IMG/VR virus record: IMGVR_UViG_3300008267_000189
Location: 1-64,000 of that record
Length of the DNA: 64,000 nucleotides
Direction: 5' to 3' (one strand)
From: a virus
A program made the translations under genes and the position numbers. Below are positions 24,061-32,200 of the stretch, one piece after another (the stretch's first letter is position 1; every line of letters starts with the position of its first letter). A model generated the notes under the pieces. The model did no database searches. It saw only the letters and a list, made by a program, of their open reading frames with translations, and was not told where the DNA came from.

Positions 24061-24207
24061 ATGGAAATAAAAGAAGATTTTAAAAAAATGACCCCCTATG
24101 AAAGATGGAAACTCAAAATAGATTTTTTGAGATTTATAGCTACCTTGGGCGCTCCTTTTATGATAGTAATATTGTCTCATTTTACAAAAAAATGGCTGGG
24201 ATGGTAA
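24061..24207 (+). CDS. 48-residue membrane microprotein
   Basis: This short frame encodes a charged N-terminus (MEIKEDFKKMTPYERWKLKI) and one hydrophobic segment (FIATLGAPFMIVILSHF) ending KKWLGW. Its TAA overlaps the ATG of the next frame (TAATG). No strong ribosome binding site is seen, but the predicted membrane helix and coupling support it. Confidence 0.45.
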   Translation: MEIKEDFKKMTPYERWKLKIDFLRFIATLGAPFMIVILSHFTKKWLGW

Positions 24208-24416
24208 TGTATAAATATAAACTAGACGCTGTTATTACAACAATAATACAGACTAGAGAGCAATTAGAAAAATTAAAAGAAATTTTCCCTACTTTAGTAG
24301 AAATATCTGTAGATGTTTCTGATGAAGAAGAAAAATTAATTCTTAAAGAGTTAGAAATGCTAGAAAAAATTGTAAAAAGCATATCTTATGGAAATGAAAA
24401 TGATAAAAATAACTAA
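24207..24416 (+). CDS. Small helical hypothetical protein
   Basis: I choose the ATG at 24207 overlapping the upstream stop. A longer version from 24105 would run inside the membrane microprotein in another frame. The 69-residue product is an amphipathic helical protein (VITTIIQTREQLEKLKEIF, then KLILKELEMLEKIVKSI). Function unknown. Confidence 0.5.
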   Translation: MYKYKLDAVITTIIQTREQLEKLKEIFPTLVEISVDVSDEEEKLILKELEMLEKIVKSISYGNENDKNN

Positions 24417-24522
24417 GCATAAAGGATGGAATTTTGGAATAGCCTATATTACTGGACACAAAGGCAAGTATCTATCTATTATGTTTTATAAATGGAACTG
24501 GTTTTTTTGTATAGGAGAATAA
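24388..24522 (+). CDS. 44-residue aromatic microprotein
   Basis: The frame overlaps the end of the previous gene and encodes MKMIKITKHKGWNFGIAY followed by an aromatic C-terminus (MFYKWNWFFCIGE). The next gene's ATG follows its stop directly, with GGAG inside its last codons as ribosome binding site. Confidence 0.4.
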   Translation: MEMKMIKITKHKGWNFGIAYITGHKGKYLSIMFYKWNWFFCIGE

Positions 24523-24681
24523 ATGTATATTTTATTATTATTGTTAACGCACTTTGGACGACCTAGTTTAGCTAGTTTAAAATTTGAAAATCAGGCTTCT
24601 TGTCTTAAAGCTATAAATACTGTTTTAGAATTTGAAGATAAAAACACTACAATAAAGGCAAGGTGTGTTAAAAATGATTAG
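24523..24681 (+). CDS. 52-residue small protein with hydrophobic N-terminus
   Basis: A good ribosome binding site (AGGAG) precedes the ATG. The first residues (MYILLLLLTHFG) resemble a short signal or anchor, followed by a soluble part with two cysteines (NQASCLKAIN and KARCVKND). Possibly exported; function unknown. Confidence 0.45.
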   Translation: MYILLLLLTHFGRPSLASLKFENQASCLKAINTVLEFEDKNTTIKARCVKND

Positions 24682-24835
24682 ATTACTTGCAGCGACTGTT
24701 GGTCTTGTGTTATGTATTAAAATGATGATAAATCCCACAGACACCCTGACTTTTGGATTGTGTGGACTATTTATGCCCATATTTTTTGTCTATGGCTGGA
24801 TGTCTATAGAAAAAATGAATCAGGAGGATGAATGA
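24674..24835 (+). CDS. 53-residue two-helix membrane protein
   Basis: This frame overlaps the previous gene by 8 bases. It has two hydrophobic segments (LLAATVGLVLCIKMM and FGLCGLFMPIFFVYGWM) separated by a short polar turn, with an acidic end. Small two-helix phage membrane proteins include holins, but there is no specific evidence for that here. Confidence 0.45.
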   Translation: MIRLLAATVGLVLCIKMMINPTDTLTFGLCGLFMPIFFVYGWMSIEKMNQEDE

Positions 24836-24903
24836 GTTGCCCTTTTTGTTCGACCCCATGCCAAAATCCTTGGTGTCCTTATACAAATCCTGATAAAAAA
24901 TAA
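24832..24903 (+). CDS. 23-residue Cys-rich microprotein
   Basis: This frame starts in an ATGA overlap with a strong CAGGAGG ribosome binding site. It encodes MSCPFCSTPCQNPWCPYTN and a short Lys tail. Four cysteines in 13 residues could bind one zinc ion. The ribosome binding site and overlap make translation likely despite the size. Confidence 0.45.
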   Translation: MSCPFCSTPCQNPWCPYTNPDKK

Positions 24904-24911
24904 TAAGTTTA

Positions 24912-24920
24912 TGATATTAT
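24912..24920 (+). promoter_or_regulatory. Extended -10 TGATATTAT before the chaperonin
   Basis: The element lies about 20 bases upstream of the chaperonin ATG, with AAAGGAG between. The start of transcription would be near 24927, giving a short leader. Confidence 0.45.
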
Positions 24921-24938
24921 AGTATAAAGGAGCAAAAA

Positions 24939-26723
24939 ATGACTGTAAAAAAAGTAAAAAGTCCTGCTAAACTTTATTGTTCAAATTCCTCAATACTAAG
25001 AAGAATGACATCTGAGACTATGGACGAGATATCCAATATTGTCGGATCTAGCTATGGTCCAGGAGGAAAAACTACGCTTATTGAAAGCGAGTATCCTGGA
25101 ATTCCTAATAAAAACACAAAAGATGGGGTAACAATTTTTAAATCATTGGGATCTCAAGATCCCTATAAACATTTAATTATTGAACAAACAAGAGATGCGG
25201 CCCAAAGAACAGCCAGCGAAGCAGGGGACGGAACGACTGCTACTACCATAATTTCTGCTCATCTTGTTAAATCTTTATTTAAATATTGCGAAGAAAACCC
25301 TAAAGAATCCCCTCAAAGAGCTACGAGAATTTTAGATAAAATAGTAAAAAAAGAACTTATTCCAGCCGTTAGAAAAGCTTCTATTCAAATCAATACAGAT
25401 AACCAACATCTTCTTGAAAAGGTTGCCAAAGTTTCTGCTAATGGCGATGAAGAAATGGCCGAAGCGGTTATGAAAGCTTTTGATATTGTAGGATTTGGAG
25501 AGTCTTCGCACGTTACAATCCAGGAACTTTCAGGTCCAGGTGGTTACGAGGTAGATCTTATTGAGGGATATCCTATAGCAATTGGTTTTGAAGAATCTAT
25601 CGGTAAATTTCATACTGCTTTTATAAATGATAAAGCTAATCAAAGATGTAAATTAGATAAACCTTTATTTCTTCTTTATGATGGAATAGTTAATGATTTA
25701 GTAACTTTCCTACCCTTAATAGATTCCTTAGGAAAAAAATATGTTCAAGAAGGGGATTCTGATTACTGCAATCTAGTTCTCGTAGCTCATGGATTTTCAG
25801 AAAATGTATTAACAACTCTTGCTTTTAATTTCTCAAATCCAACAACTTTAAATGTTGTTCCAATGGCAACTCCTATAACTAATCAAAAAAATTCTAGACT
25901 AGAATTTTTATATGATTTATCAGCTTTTGCAGGTGCTAAAATTTTTGATATGACCAACCAAGTATCGAAAGCCAGTCTGGAAGATTTAGGCGCAGGAATG
26001 GAATTGTTTGAATTTTACAGGTTTAGAGGGACGGTAGTAGGCCAACCAGACGAGATGGATATATCTGATCGTGCTGAAGAACTAGAGCAGCAACTTAAAA
26101 ATGCTGCAAGTATTTCTGAAAAACTTGATCTAGAAGAAAGGCTTGGAAAGTTAACAAATGGTATTGCAAAACTTAAAATATATGGGGCATCTAATGGTGA
26201 ACTTAAAGAAAGACATGATAGATGCGAAGATGCTGTTTGTGCCGTAAGAAGTGCTATTAAGCACGGCGCTCTTCCTGGAGGGTGTAGAGTTCTTGTTAAT
26301 TTAGCATTAAAATTAAACTCTGAATATGAAGAAAGTCATAGAGATTATAATTTAGTACAAACAGTTTTGATAGAAAGTCTTATGGAGCCTTTAAGAAAAC
26401 TTCTAGATAATGCAGGATATAATTCTGAAGAAATTCAAAAAATTATTACAGATTATTTTCTTGATACACAAAAAGTTTATGATATAGAAAATATGGAATT
26501 TGGAGATCCTGAGGATTTGGGAATTTTTGATGCTTCTCAAGCAGTTATTCAAGCACTAGAAAATAGCGTATCAATCGCCAGTGTAATGGGTAATTTAGGC
26601 GGAATTGTTTGTTCTCCAAGAGATAACCAGCTTGAATTACAGGCATGGAAAGAAGAGCAAGATTTTAGAAGAGCTGTAGATCATGCAGAAGAATTTATAA
26701 ACGAAGCAGATGTAAGACCATAG
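24939..26723 (+). CDS. groEL: GroEL-like chaperonin
   Basis: The 594-residue protein has the ATP-binding signatures of group I chaperonins: YGPGGKTT (39-46), NTKDGVTI (59-66) and AGDGTTATT (95-103). A late RCEDAVCAVRSAIKHGALPGGCR corresponds to the equatorial region with the catalytic Asp. The apical domain is divergent and the GGM-rich tail is absent. Phage chaperonins of this type fold virion or replication proteins. The terminase, portal and capsid genes nearby are obvious candidate clients. A GroES-like partner is proposed at 34737, not next to it. Confidence 0.92.
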   Translation: MTVKKVKSPAKLYCSNSSILRRMTSETMDEISNIVGSSYGPGGKTTLIESEYPGIPNKNTKDGVTIFKSLGSQDPYKHLIIEQTRDAAQRTASEAGDGTTATTIISAHLVKSLFKYCEENPKESPQRATRILDKIVKKELIPAVRKASIQINTDNQHLLEKVAKVSANGDEEMAEAVMKAFDIVGFGESSHVTIQELSGPGGYEVDLIEGYPIAIGFEESIGKFHTAFINDKANQRCKLDKPLFLLYDGIVNDLVTFLPLIDSLGKKYVQEGDSDYCNLVLVAHGFSENVLTTLAFNFSNPTTLNVVPMATPITNQKNSRLEFLYDLSAFAGAKIFDMTNQVSKASLEDLGAGMELFEFYRFRGTVVGQPDEMDISDRAEELEQQLKNAASISEKLDLEERLGKLTNGIAKLKIYGASNGELKERHDRCEDAVCAVRSAIKHGALPGGCRVLVNLALKLNSEYEESHRDYNLVQTVLIESLMEPLRKLLDNAGYNSEEIQKIITDYFLDTQKVYDIENMEFGDPEDLGIFDASQAVIQALENSVSIASVMGNLGGIVCSPRDNQLELQAWKEEQDFRRAVDHAEEFINEADVRP

Positions 26724-26726
26724 TAA

Positions 26727-28562
26727 ATGTCTGAAGAATTAGAAAAATTAAAAACTGATCTTATTTTAAAACCCCTTAATTCCGCTCAAGAATTAAGGGA
26801 TTGGATGTATACGTATTTTGACATAAGATTCCCTATGGGTGTCGTATATCCAACATCTACCCACGGGCCGACCGAGGCTGCATGGCGTATATATGAATTG
26901 ATCAAAACTGGACAGAGTAAAGATGTTCCTGAAATTGTCCTACTCTCTTCAAGAGATTCGTTTAAAACTTTGATTGCTTCTGCAATTGAAGTGCTGTGCC
27001 TAGTACATTTTAGGTTTAGTATCGCACATGCTGCCGCTATCCTTTCTCAATCTGAAAAAGCCGTGCAATATGCCAATTCTTTTTTTAATAAAATACAACC
27101 TTATTTAGAAAAAAATGGCTGGAAAAAAACATCAGATAGCAAAACAAAAATTGAATGGAGAACAGACGAAGGAGATAACATATACCTCCGAGTTCTGGTT
27201 ATGACTCGTCAAGGGATGAATAGTGAGCACTTGCCTATGCTCTTTATGGATGAAATTGATCTAATCCAAGACCCTAGAGCCTTAGAAGAAGCTAAGATGG
27301 TTCCCAGTATTTATAAAAAATATTTTCCTCTAACAATAGCTTTGTCTACACGCAAATATGCCGGTGGATTAATGGAAAAGAAGGTTCGGGAAGCGGAAAG
27401 ATCTGGCGGAGAAGTATTAAGATGGAATATTATTGATATTACTGAAAGAATTACAAAAAATGAAGCTCGGGTAAATGAACCCAAAATATCTCGGTATATT
27501 TCTAGGGAACTTCCTTTAAAAAATATATCTCCAGAAGAATTTGAAACATTGAATGATAAAGAAAAAACTAAATATGAAAAATTTGATGCTTATGCAGGTG
27601 TAGCTGATCATCCCATGCTTTCTGTTATGAGAAATTATTTAGTGGACAGGCCTCAAACAGATGTGGGCGATTTATACAAACCTGTTATTGCAGTAAGAAA
27701 TAATTTTAAACAAACTTCTCCGGAAATGGGAGAAGCGCAATTATTGTGTAACAAACCCAGTTCTTCAGGACTCGTATATCCTAGGTTTAGTATTGTCGAT
27801 AATTCTGTCAGCATTAACGAAGCTTATGGATATCTTTCAGGAGAAAAAGAATCATCCAGAACCTTGACAGAACTTGTAGAATACATGCATAATCTAGGTA
27901 TAGAATTTTACGGAGCAGCTGACTGGGGTAACACAGACGAGACTTCTTTAGGAGTATTTGCAAAATTAGCAGGAGGAATAACTTGGTTTATAGATTTGCT
28001 TTCTGCTCCAGATATGGAAATACCTGAAATTAAAGAAAAAGTTAAAGATTTTACAGAAATGTATAGAATAAAAAAATGGTTTTGTGATTCTAACTATCCT
28101 GCTTATATAAAAATGTTAAAAAGAACTGATACTATATACGGTAAGATTCCTGCTGTCGGTGTTAAAAAAGGTGTAGAATCTGTAATAGACGGAATAACCT
28201 GCGTACAGTCTAGGATTGTTGACGCTAATAACACCAGGCATTTTAAAGTATTGAAACACCAAAGTACCGAAAGGGTTTTTGATGCATTTGAAACATATAA
28301 ATGGAAACTTGACGGAAAGGGAAATCCTATAGACGGTAAACCAGAACACGGCAAAGACGGGGTTGCTGATATTATGGATATGATACGATATTATTTCTTT
28401 AGTATGTTTGGAAAAGGTAAAAATGTTCTTTTTTCTTATGATTTAGAAAATTCTAACCAACAACCTACTAATTTAAAGAATAAAATAACAGAATTAACAG
28501 GAAAAACTAATTCTAGTGTAAAAAAGTTAAGCAAAAATAAAGGGCTAGTGTGGGATATTTAA
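26727..28562 (+). CDS. Terminase large subunit
   Basis: The 611-residue protein is the DNA-packaging motor ATPase/nuclease. It has a divergent Walker A (SSRDSFKT near residue 75) and a clear Walker B (MLFMDEID near 172). The RNase-H-type nuclease acidic residues appear in order: GAADWGNTDE, WFCDSNYP, and HGKDGVADIMDMIRYYF near the end. The length fits T4 gp17-like proteins. It is 3 bases from the chaperonin stop and upstream of the portal gene. Confidence 0.9.
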   Translation: MSEELEKLKTDLILKPLNSAQELRDWMYTYFDIRFPMGVVYPTSTHGPTEAAWRIYELIKTGQSKDVPEIVLLSSRDSFKTLIASAIEVLCLVHFRFSIAHAAAILSQSEKAVQYANSFFNKIQPYLEKNGWKKTSDSKTKIEWRTDEGDNIYLRVLVMTRQGMNSEHLPMLFMDEIDLIQDPRALEEAKMVPSIYKKYFPLTIALSTRKYAGGLMEKKVREAERSGGEVLRWNIIDITERITKNEARVNEPKISRYISRELPLKNISPEEFETLNDKEKTKYEKFDAYAGVADHPMLSVMRNYLVDRPQTDVGDLYKPVIAVRNNFKQTSPEMGEAQLLCNKPSSSGLVYPRFSIVDNSVSINEAYGYLSGEKESSRTLTELVEYMHNLGIEFYGAADWGNTDETSLGVFAKLAGGITWFIDLLSAPDMEIPEIKEKVKDFTEMYRIKKWFCDSNYPAYIKMLKRTDTIYGKIPAVGVKKGVESVIDGITCVQSRIVDANNTRHFKVLKHQSTERVFDAFETYKWKLDGKGNPIDGKPEHGKDGVADIMDMIRYYFFSMFGKGKNVLFSYDLENSNQQPTNLKNKITELTGKTNSSVKKLSKNKGLVWDI

Positions 28563-28596
28563 TTTTTTTATTAAAAAATTCTAGTGAGATAATTCT

Positions 28597-29304
28597 ATGT
28601 CTAAAATGAACTTACTAGTAGATTTAAAGGGTTATGAAGGTAATAACGCCAATACTTCTAGAACTATTTTTAATAAAAACTTGCAGCATGTCGGAATTGT
28701 TATTGATAGAGAGATAACGCAGGAGTTAGAAATACCAGCCAATACCGTGAGGCTGCTTTTTTCTGCTTCAAATAATTCAGGAACAACCCCTGCTTCAGGC
28801 CCTACTTTTGAACAAGAGTCAATTCCTTTGACGACAAGCCAAAGTCTCCAATATATTGAAGTAGATAGAAAAATTATAATCGATAGTTTAATATTATCTA
28901 ATGGCAAAGCTCTAGGGTTTCGTAATATAGATTTTCAAATAACTTTTGTAGGAAATAAAACAAGAATAACATGGATAGATGAATGGGCTGCAGGCGGTAA
29001 CCAAGGTTTAGAGTTAGATGAGACTATATTTTTATGGTATGCCTATAATTCTTCAGAACAAGGGTCGTCGTCAACATCTTCGAACTCATATCCAGGAATT
29101 GATTTATTTAAGTTTTTATATGTAGAAGTAGATAAAGAATGTCAAATAATTATAAACGGAACAGTTACAAATACTATTAAGCCTGTAGTAGTAAACAATG
29201 TTGCCAAAAAAGGTGTTTTTTTAATAAGTACGGATATAAATGATGTTTATATTGTAAATAATAATACTACAAGCTTGATTGTATATTATGTAACAGCGAA
29301 ATAG
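28597..29304 (+). CDS. Beta-rich virion protein between terminase and portal
   Basis: The 235-residue product is rich in beta strands and Asn/Ser/Thr. It contains EIPANTVRLLFSASNN, FRNIDFQITFVGNKTRITWI and a Ser-rich linker (GSSSTSSNS), and ends in VYYVTAK. It looks like a structural or surface protein. No family is recognised. Confidence 0.6.
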   Translation: MSKMNLLVDLKGYEGNNANTSRTIFNKNLQHVGIVIDREITQELEIPANTVRLLFSASNNSGTTPASGPTFEQESIPLTTSQSLQYIEVDRKIIIDSLILSNGKALGFRNIDFQITFVGNKTRITWIDEWAAGGNQGLELDETIFLWYAYNSSEQGSSSTSSNSYPGIDLFKFLYVEVDKECQIIINGTVTNTIKPVVVNNVAKKGVFLISTDINDVYIVNNNTTSLIVYYVTAK

Positions 29305-29311
29305 GTAAATT

Positions 29312-31111
29312 ATGTCTGATGATAATAAAAAAGATACAAAAAAAACTTTATTCACTATTTCAAATGAAATTAATTCTCAATTAATGAAATCCTATCTGGA
29401 CAATCCCGATGAAGACGTAGGTAAAAGTCTAGGAGATCTAATAGGGTCCGGATCAGGTTCTTCAAAAAGCGTCAACAGGACAACAAAACCTCGGATGGCT
29501 TTTACCGAAGATCCGGTAAGAAAAGATAATTTTTTTGGATTATTTAAAAATAAGAAAAGACTTCTCCCTGACTGGACAATCAAAAGAATTAGACAGGAAG
29601 ATCACCTAGTTGCCTCTATTTTACGTGCTAGAGGGAATACCATGTCAATGTTTGCTCGTCTTAGAAAAGACAGATTTGATATCGGTATTGAAGGTAATAT
29701 AAAAACTGAATATGAAGAAATAGTATCTCCAGAACAAAGAATAAAGATAGAAGAAAGAATATCAAAAGCTCTTAATATACTGATGAATTGTGGTAGCAAC
29801 GAGGGCGTGGCCAGCGAAGATAGGATGTTATTGTCAGAATATTTTTATACATCAGCAATAAACGGACTATCATTCGGGAGATTTACTACTGAGGTTATTT
29901 ATCAAGAAGATGATCTAGGAAATAAGATTTTTCATAGATTTAGACCTGTCGATGCTGGAACGGTTTATAGAGCTGTTCAAAAAGGGGAATATGCTGACAG
30001 TATAAGACAAGCATCTATTAGAATGTTAGAGGATCTTCAAGGATCAAAAATCGATAAAAGTTCAGTGCTTGCGGGAAGATATGCCTGGATTCAAGTTGTG
30101 GATAATATTCCACGACAGGCTTTTACTCAGGAAGAAATGCTTGTTTGTAATCTTTTTCCTTCTACAGATATTGAACATAATGGATATCCTGTTACTCCTT
30201 TAGACACGATAATGCAGGCGGTTACAACGCATATTTCGATAGAAACTTATAATAGACTTTATTTTGCTAACGGCAGAGCCACTAAAGGAATTTTAGTAAT
30301 TAAATCTGATGAGATAGACCAAGCGACAATAGAGGGTATTAAGCAACAGTTCAATGCTTCAATTAATAGTGTAGGCAATTCATTTAGAACCCCAATATTT
30401 GGAGTAAGCTCAGAAGACGATGTTCAGTGGGTTCCTATGAATATGCAAAAAAAAGATGGAGAATTTCAATTTCTTTATGATTCGGTTGCAAGAAATATAC
30501 TTGCTGCATTTAATATGTCGCCAGATGAATTGCCGGGATATGGCCATTTATCTAAAGGCACAAACCAACAATCTCTATCTGAAGCTAATAATGAATATAA
30601 ACTTACAGCTGCTCGAGACACGGGAATCAGACCTCTTATTTTAAAATTTCAAGATTTTATTAATGAAAAACTTTTTCCTTTAATTGATCCTGAGCTTTCT
30701 CAAATATGCATCATAACCCTATCTGGATTAGACGCTGATACTAGACAAAACGAAGCTCTTAGACTTCAACAAGACATGCCACTCCATATGAGTATGGACG
30801 AAGTAATGAGTTACGTAGACAAAAAGCCCATGGGGGTACATCTTGGTGGAGATGTTAATTTTAATGAAAGATTTCAAGTAATTGTTGATAAATATCTAGA
30901 AACATCAAATTTTATGGGTCATGTTATTGATCCTGCGTATTTAATCGATCCAATGTTAAAATATCGTCGAGATGCGTTCTGGTTTCAGCAGTTATCTATA
31001 TTGATGCAATCAAATCCAACCGCTGTGCAGGCTTATTTTGCTTACAGACCTGATCATGTTGAATTATTAAAAATGTTAGAACAAGATATGTTAGATGAAG
31101 ATGATGAATAG
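29312..31111 (+). CDS. Portal protein
   Basis: The 599-residue protein has the features of a phage portal. These are an N-terminal LPDWTIKRIRQEDHLVASILRARG, a central beta-rich wing, a FPSTDIEHNGYPVTPLD stretch, and SVARNILAAFNMSPDELPGYGHL, typical of portal stem/crown regions. A C-terminal acidic end follows. It lies downstream of the terminase gene in the usual packaging-gene order. It forms the dodecameric ring through which DNA passes. Confidence 0.88.
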   Translation: MSDDNKKDTKKTLFTISNEINSQLMKSYLDNPDEDVGKSLGDLIGSGSGSSKSVNRTTKPRMAFTEDPVRKDNFFGLFKNKKRLLPDWTIKRIRQEDHLVASILRARGNTMSMFARLRKDRFDIGIEGNIKTEYEEIVSPEQRIKIEERISKALNILMNCGSNEGVASEDRMLLSEYFYTSAINGLSFGRFTTEVIYQEDDLGNKIFHRFRPVDAGTVYRAVQKGEYADSIRQASIRMLEDLQGSKIDKSSVLAGRYAWIQVVDNIPRQAFTQEEMLVCNLFPSTDIEHNGYPVTPLDTIMQAVTTHISIETYNRLYFANGRATKGILVIKSDEIDQATIEGIKQQFNASINSVGNSFRTPIFGVSSEDDVQWVPMNMQKKDGEFQFLYDSVARNILAAFNMSPDELPGYGHLSKGTNQQSLSEANNEYKLTAARDTGIRPLILKFQDFINEKLFPLIDPELSQICIITLSGLDADTRQNEALRLQQDMPLHMSMDEVMSYVDKKPMGVHLGGDVNFNERFQVIVDKYLETSNFMGHVIDPAYLIDPMLKYRRDAFWFQQLSILMQSNPTAVQAYFAYRPDHVELLKMLEQDMLDEDDE

Positions 31112-31119
31112 GAGAAAAT

Positions 31120-31479
31120 ATGAGTGGTAAAAAAACAGACTGGAAATCAAAATATTACGAACTAAGATCCAGACATATTAATGCTATGGATATAAGTTTT
31201 AGACTAGGGTTTCAAGAAGGTCTTAAAGCAGCCGAAATACAGAGCATGCAAATGCAACTTCAGCAAGCACAACAAGCAGCCGCAGCTGGAATGTCTGGAG
31301 GAGGAGAAATGCCTCCTGAAGCAATGGGAGGAGAAATGCCTCCTGAAGCAATGGGAGGAGAAATGCCTCCTGAAGCAATGGGAGGAGAAATGCCTCCAAG
31401 AAGTCTCGTCAGAAGAGGAGGAGCCGGAGGGTTCGGAGTTAGATTCGAGTATTGCCGAATTAGAAAAGCTTGTTTCTAA
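31120..31479 (+). CDS. Repeat-containing protein, frameshifted
   Basis: The frame codes for a helical, Gln-rich N-terminus (LQEGLKAAEIQSMQMQLQQAQ region) and three copies of a 9-residue GGEMPPEAM unit. After the fourth, partial repeat (31397) it becomes Arg/Gly-rich and non-protein-like (SLVRRGGAGGFGVR). The coding character moves to the +1 frame (see 31398-31615). One extra base relative to the repeat consensus explains this. Confidence 0.6.
   Translation: MSGKKTDWKSKYYELRSRHINAMDISFRLGFQEGLKAAEIQSMQMQLQQAQQAAAAGMSGGGEMPPEAMGGEMPPEAMGGEMPPEAMGGEMPPRSLVRRGGAGGFGVRFEYCRIRKACF
31300..31397 (+). repeat. 27-bp tandem repeat
   Basis: Three full copies and a 17-base partial copy of GGAGGAGAAATGCCTCCTGAAGCAATG. 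Each copy carries a Shine-Dalgarno-like GGAGGAG 3 bases before an in-frame ATG, so internal initiation is conceivable. Confidence 0.92.
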
Positions 31480-31615
31480 AAATGAAAAAATTGATTTTTC
31501 TAAAATGTTAAAATCTTTGCATAAATCAAATAATGTTAAAAAAAATATTTCAGAACTATCTGAAAAACATCAAAAAATTGATCAAATAATAAAAAAATGG
31601 GACACAAATAAATAA
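31398..31615 (+). pseudogene. Displaced 3' part of the 31120 gene
   Basis: In the +1 frame the sequence reads as ordinary acidic helical protein (EVSSEEEEPEGSELDSSI, then ELEKLVSKNEKIDFSKM, ending KKWDTNK) and stops at 31613-31615. No start codon with ribosome binding site opens it. If one base at 31397-31399 is removed, PPEV continues the GGEMPPEA repeat in phase. This is a frameshift mutation, a sequence error or recoding. Confidence 0.55.
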
Positions 31616-31620
31616 AATAA

Positions 31621-31764
31621 ATGAATAATTTAAAATTAGTTCTATTATCGATTTTGATGGCTATTATTCTATTTGTTTTTCAAAAACAAAAACAAATAGA
31701 ATGTAATTCTCCAAATTCTATTGCTGAAAAGACTAATTTTGGGAATAAAAACTGTCTTAAATAA
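31621..31764 (+). CDS. 47-residue membrane protein near the endolysin
   Basis: The short frame encodes one N-terminal transmembrane segment (LKLVLLSILMAIILFVF) followed by a basic stretch and a soluble tail with two cysteines. It ends 4 bases from the convergent endolysin. A lysis-related role is conceivable from position, but no holin or spanin motif is present. Confidence 0.45.
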   Translation: MNNLKLVLLSILMAIILFVFQKQKQIECNSPNSIAEKTNFGNKNCLK

Positions 31765-31768
31765 TAAA

Positions 31769-32170
31769 CTATTCTATTATTAGCTCAAAATGAGGTAAAT
31801 CATGAAATGTTTGATCTTTTGTATCAAAATTTCCATTCCAATCTGCTCCCATTCTAATTTTTATACCCATAGAGCAGGCTAATCCTTTAATAAAACCGGC
31901 AAATAAATAATTTTTTTGCCAATTTTCCCATTCTACAGGACAAGCGACGGCATCTACAGCATAGCTAAAACCATCGACTTGTTTTAAGTGTTTAGAATTC
32001 AATGTTTTCGATTTCCCTGTTCTGACAAGTTCTTCTTGACGTTCTTCGGTTCTAACACCTTCGATAATTGTTATATCTACATATTTAATAGCTTCTTTGA
32101 ATAATCTTTGCAGATCAGGATGGCAAGTTTCTAGTTTTTCTAAGGATTTATCACTATATTTAAAAGACAT
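31769..32170 (-). CDS. Endolysin, M15-type L-Ala-D-Glu/D-Ala peptidase
   Basis: The 133-residue protein carries the zinc-peptidase pattern of M15 endolysins. There is IIEGVRTEERQ, then NSKH with His61 and YAVDAVA with Asp73, and near the end DLPHFEL with His127. This matches VanY/T5 endolysin-type enzymes, which cut cross-link or stem peptides of peptidoglycan. No cell-wall-binding domain or signal is present, so a holin or other route would be needed. It is on the strand opposite its neighbours. Confidence 0.85.
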   Translation of the reverse strand: MSFKYSDKSLEKLETCHPDLQRLFKEAIKYVDITIIEGVRTEERQEELVRTGKSKTLNSKHLKQVDGFSYAVDAVACPVEWENWQKNYLFAGFIKGLACSMGIKIRMGADWNGNFDTKDQTFHDLPHFELIIE

Positions 32171-32183
32171 AAGCTCTCCATTA

Positions 32184-32192
32184 TGATATTAT
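32184..32192 (+). promoter_or_regulatory. Extended -10 TGATATTAT, leaderless start
   Basis: The element lies 9 bases before the ATG at 32201 and overlaps an upstream in-frame ATG (32183) that is therefore unlikely to be used. There is no Shine-Dalgarno. Confidence 0.5.
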
Positions 32193-32200
32193 ATAGCTGT

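Noticed and set aside
24105-24206. Longer start for the 24207 gene
   Set aside because: The segment lies inside the membrane microprotein frame and lacks a ribosome binding site. An overlapping TAATG at 24207 fits the gene style of the window.
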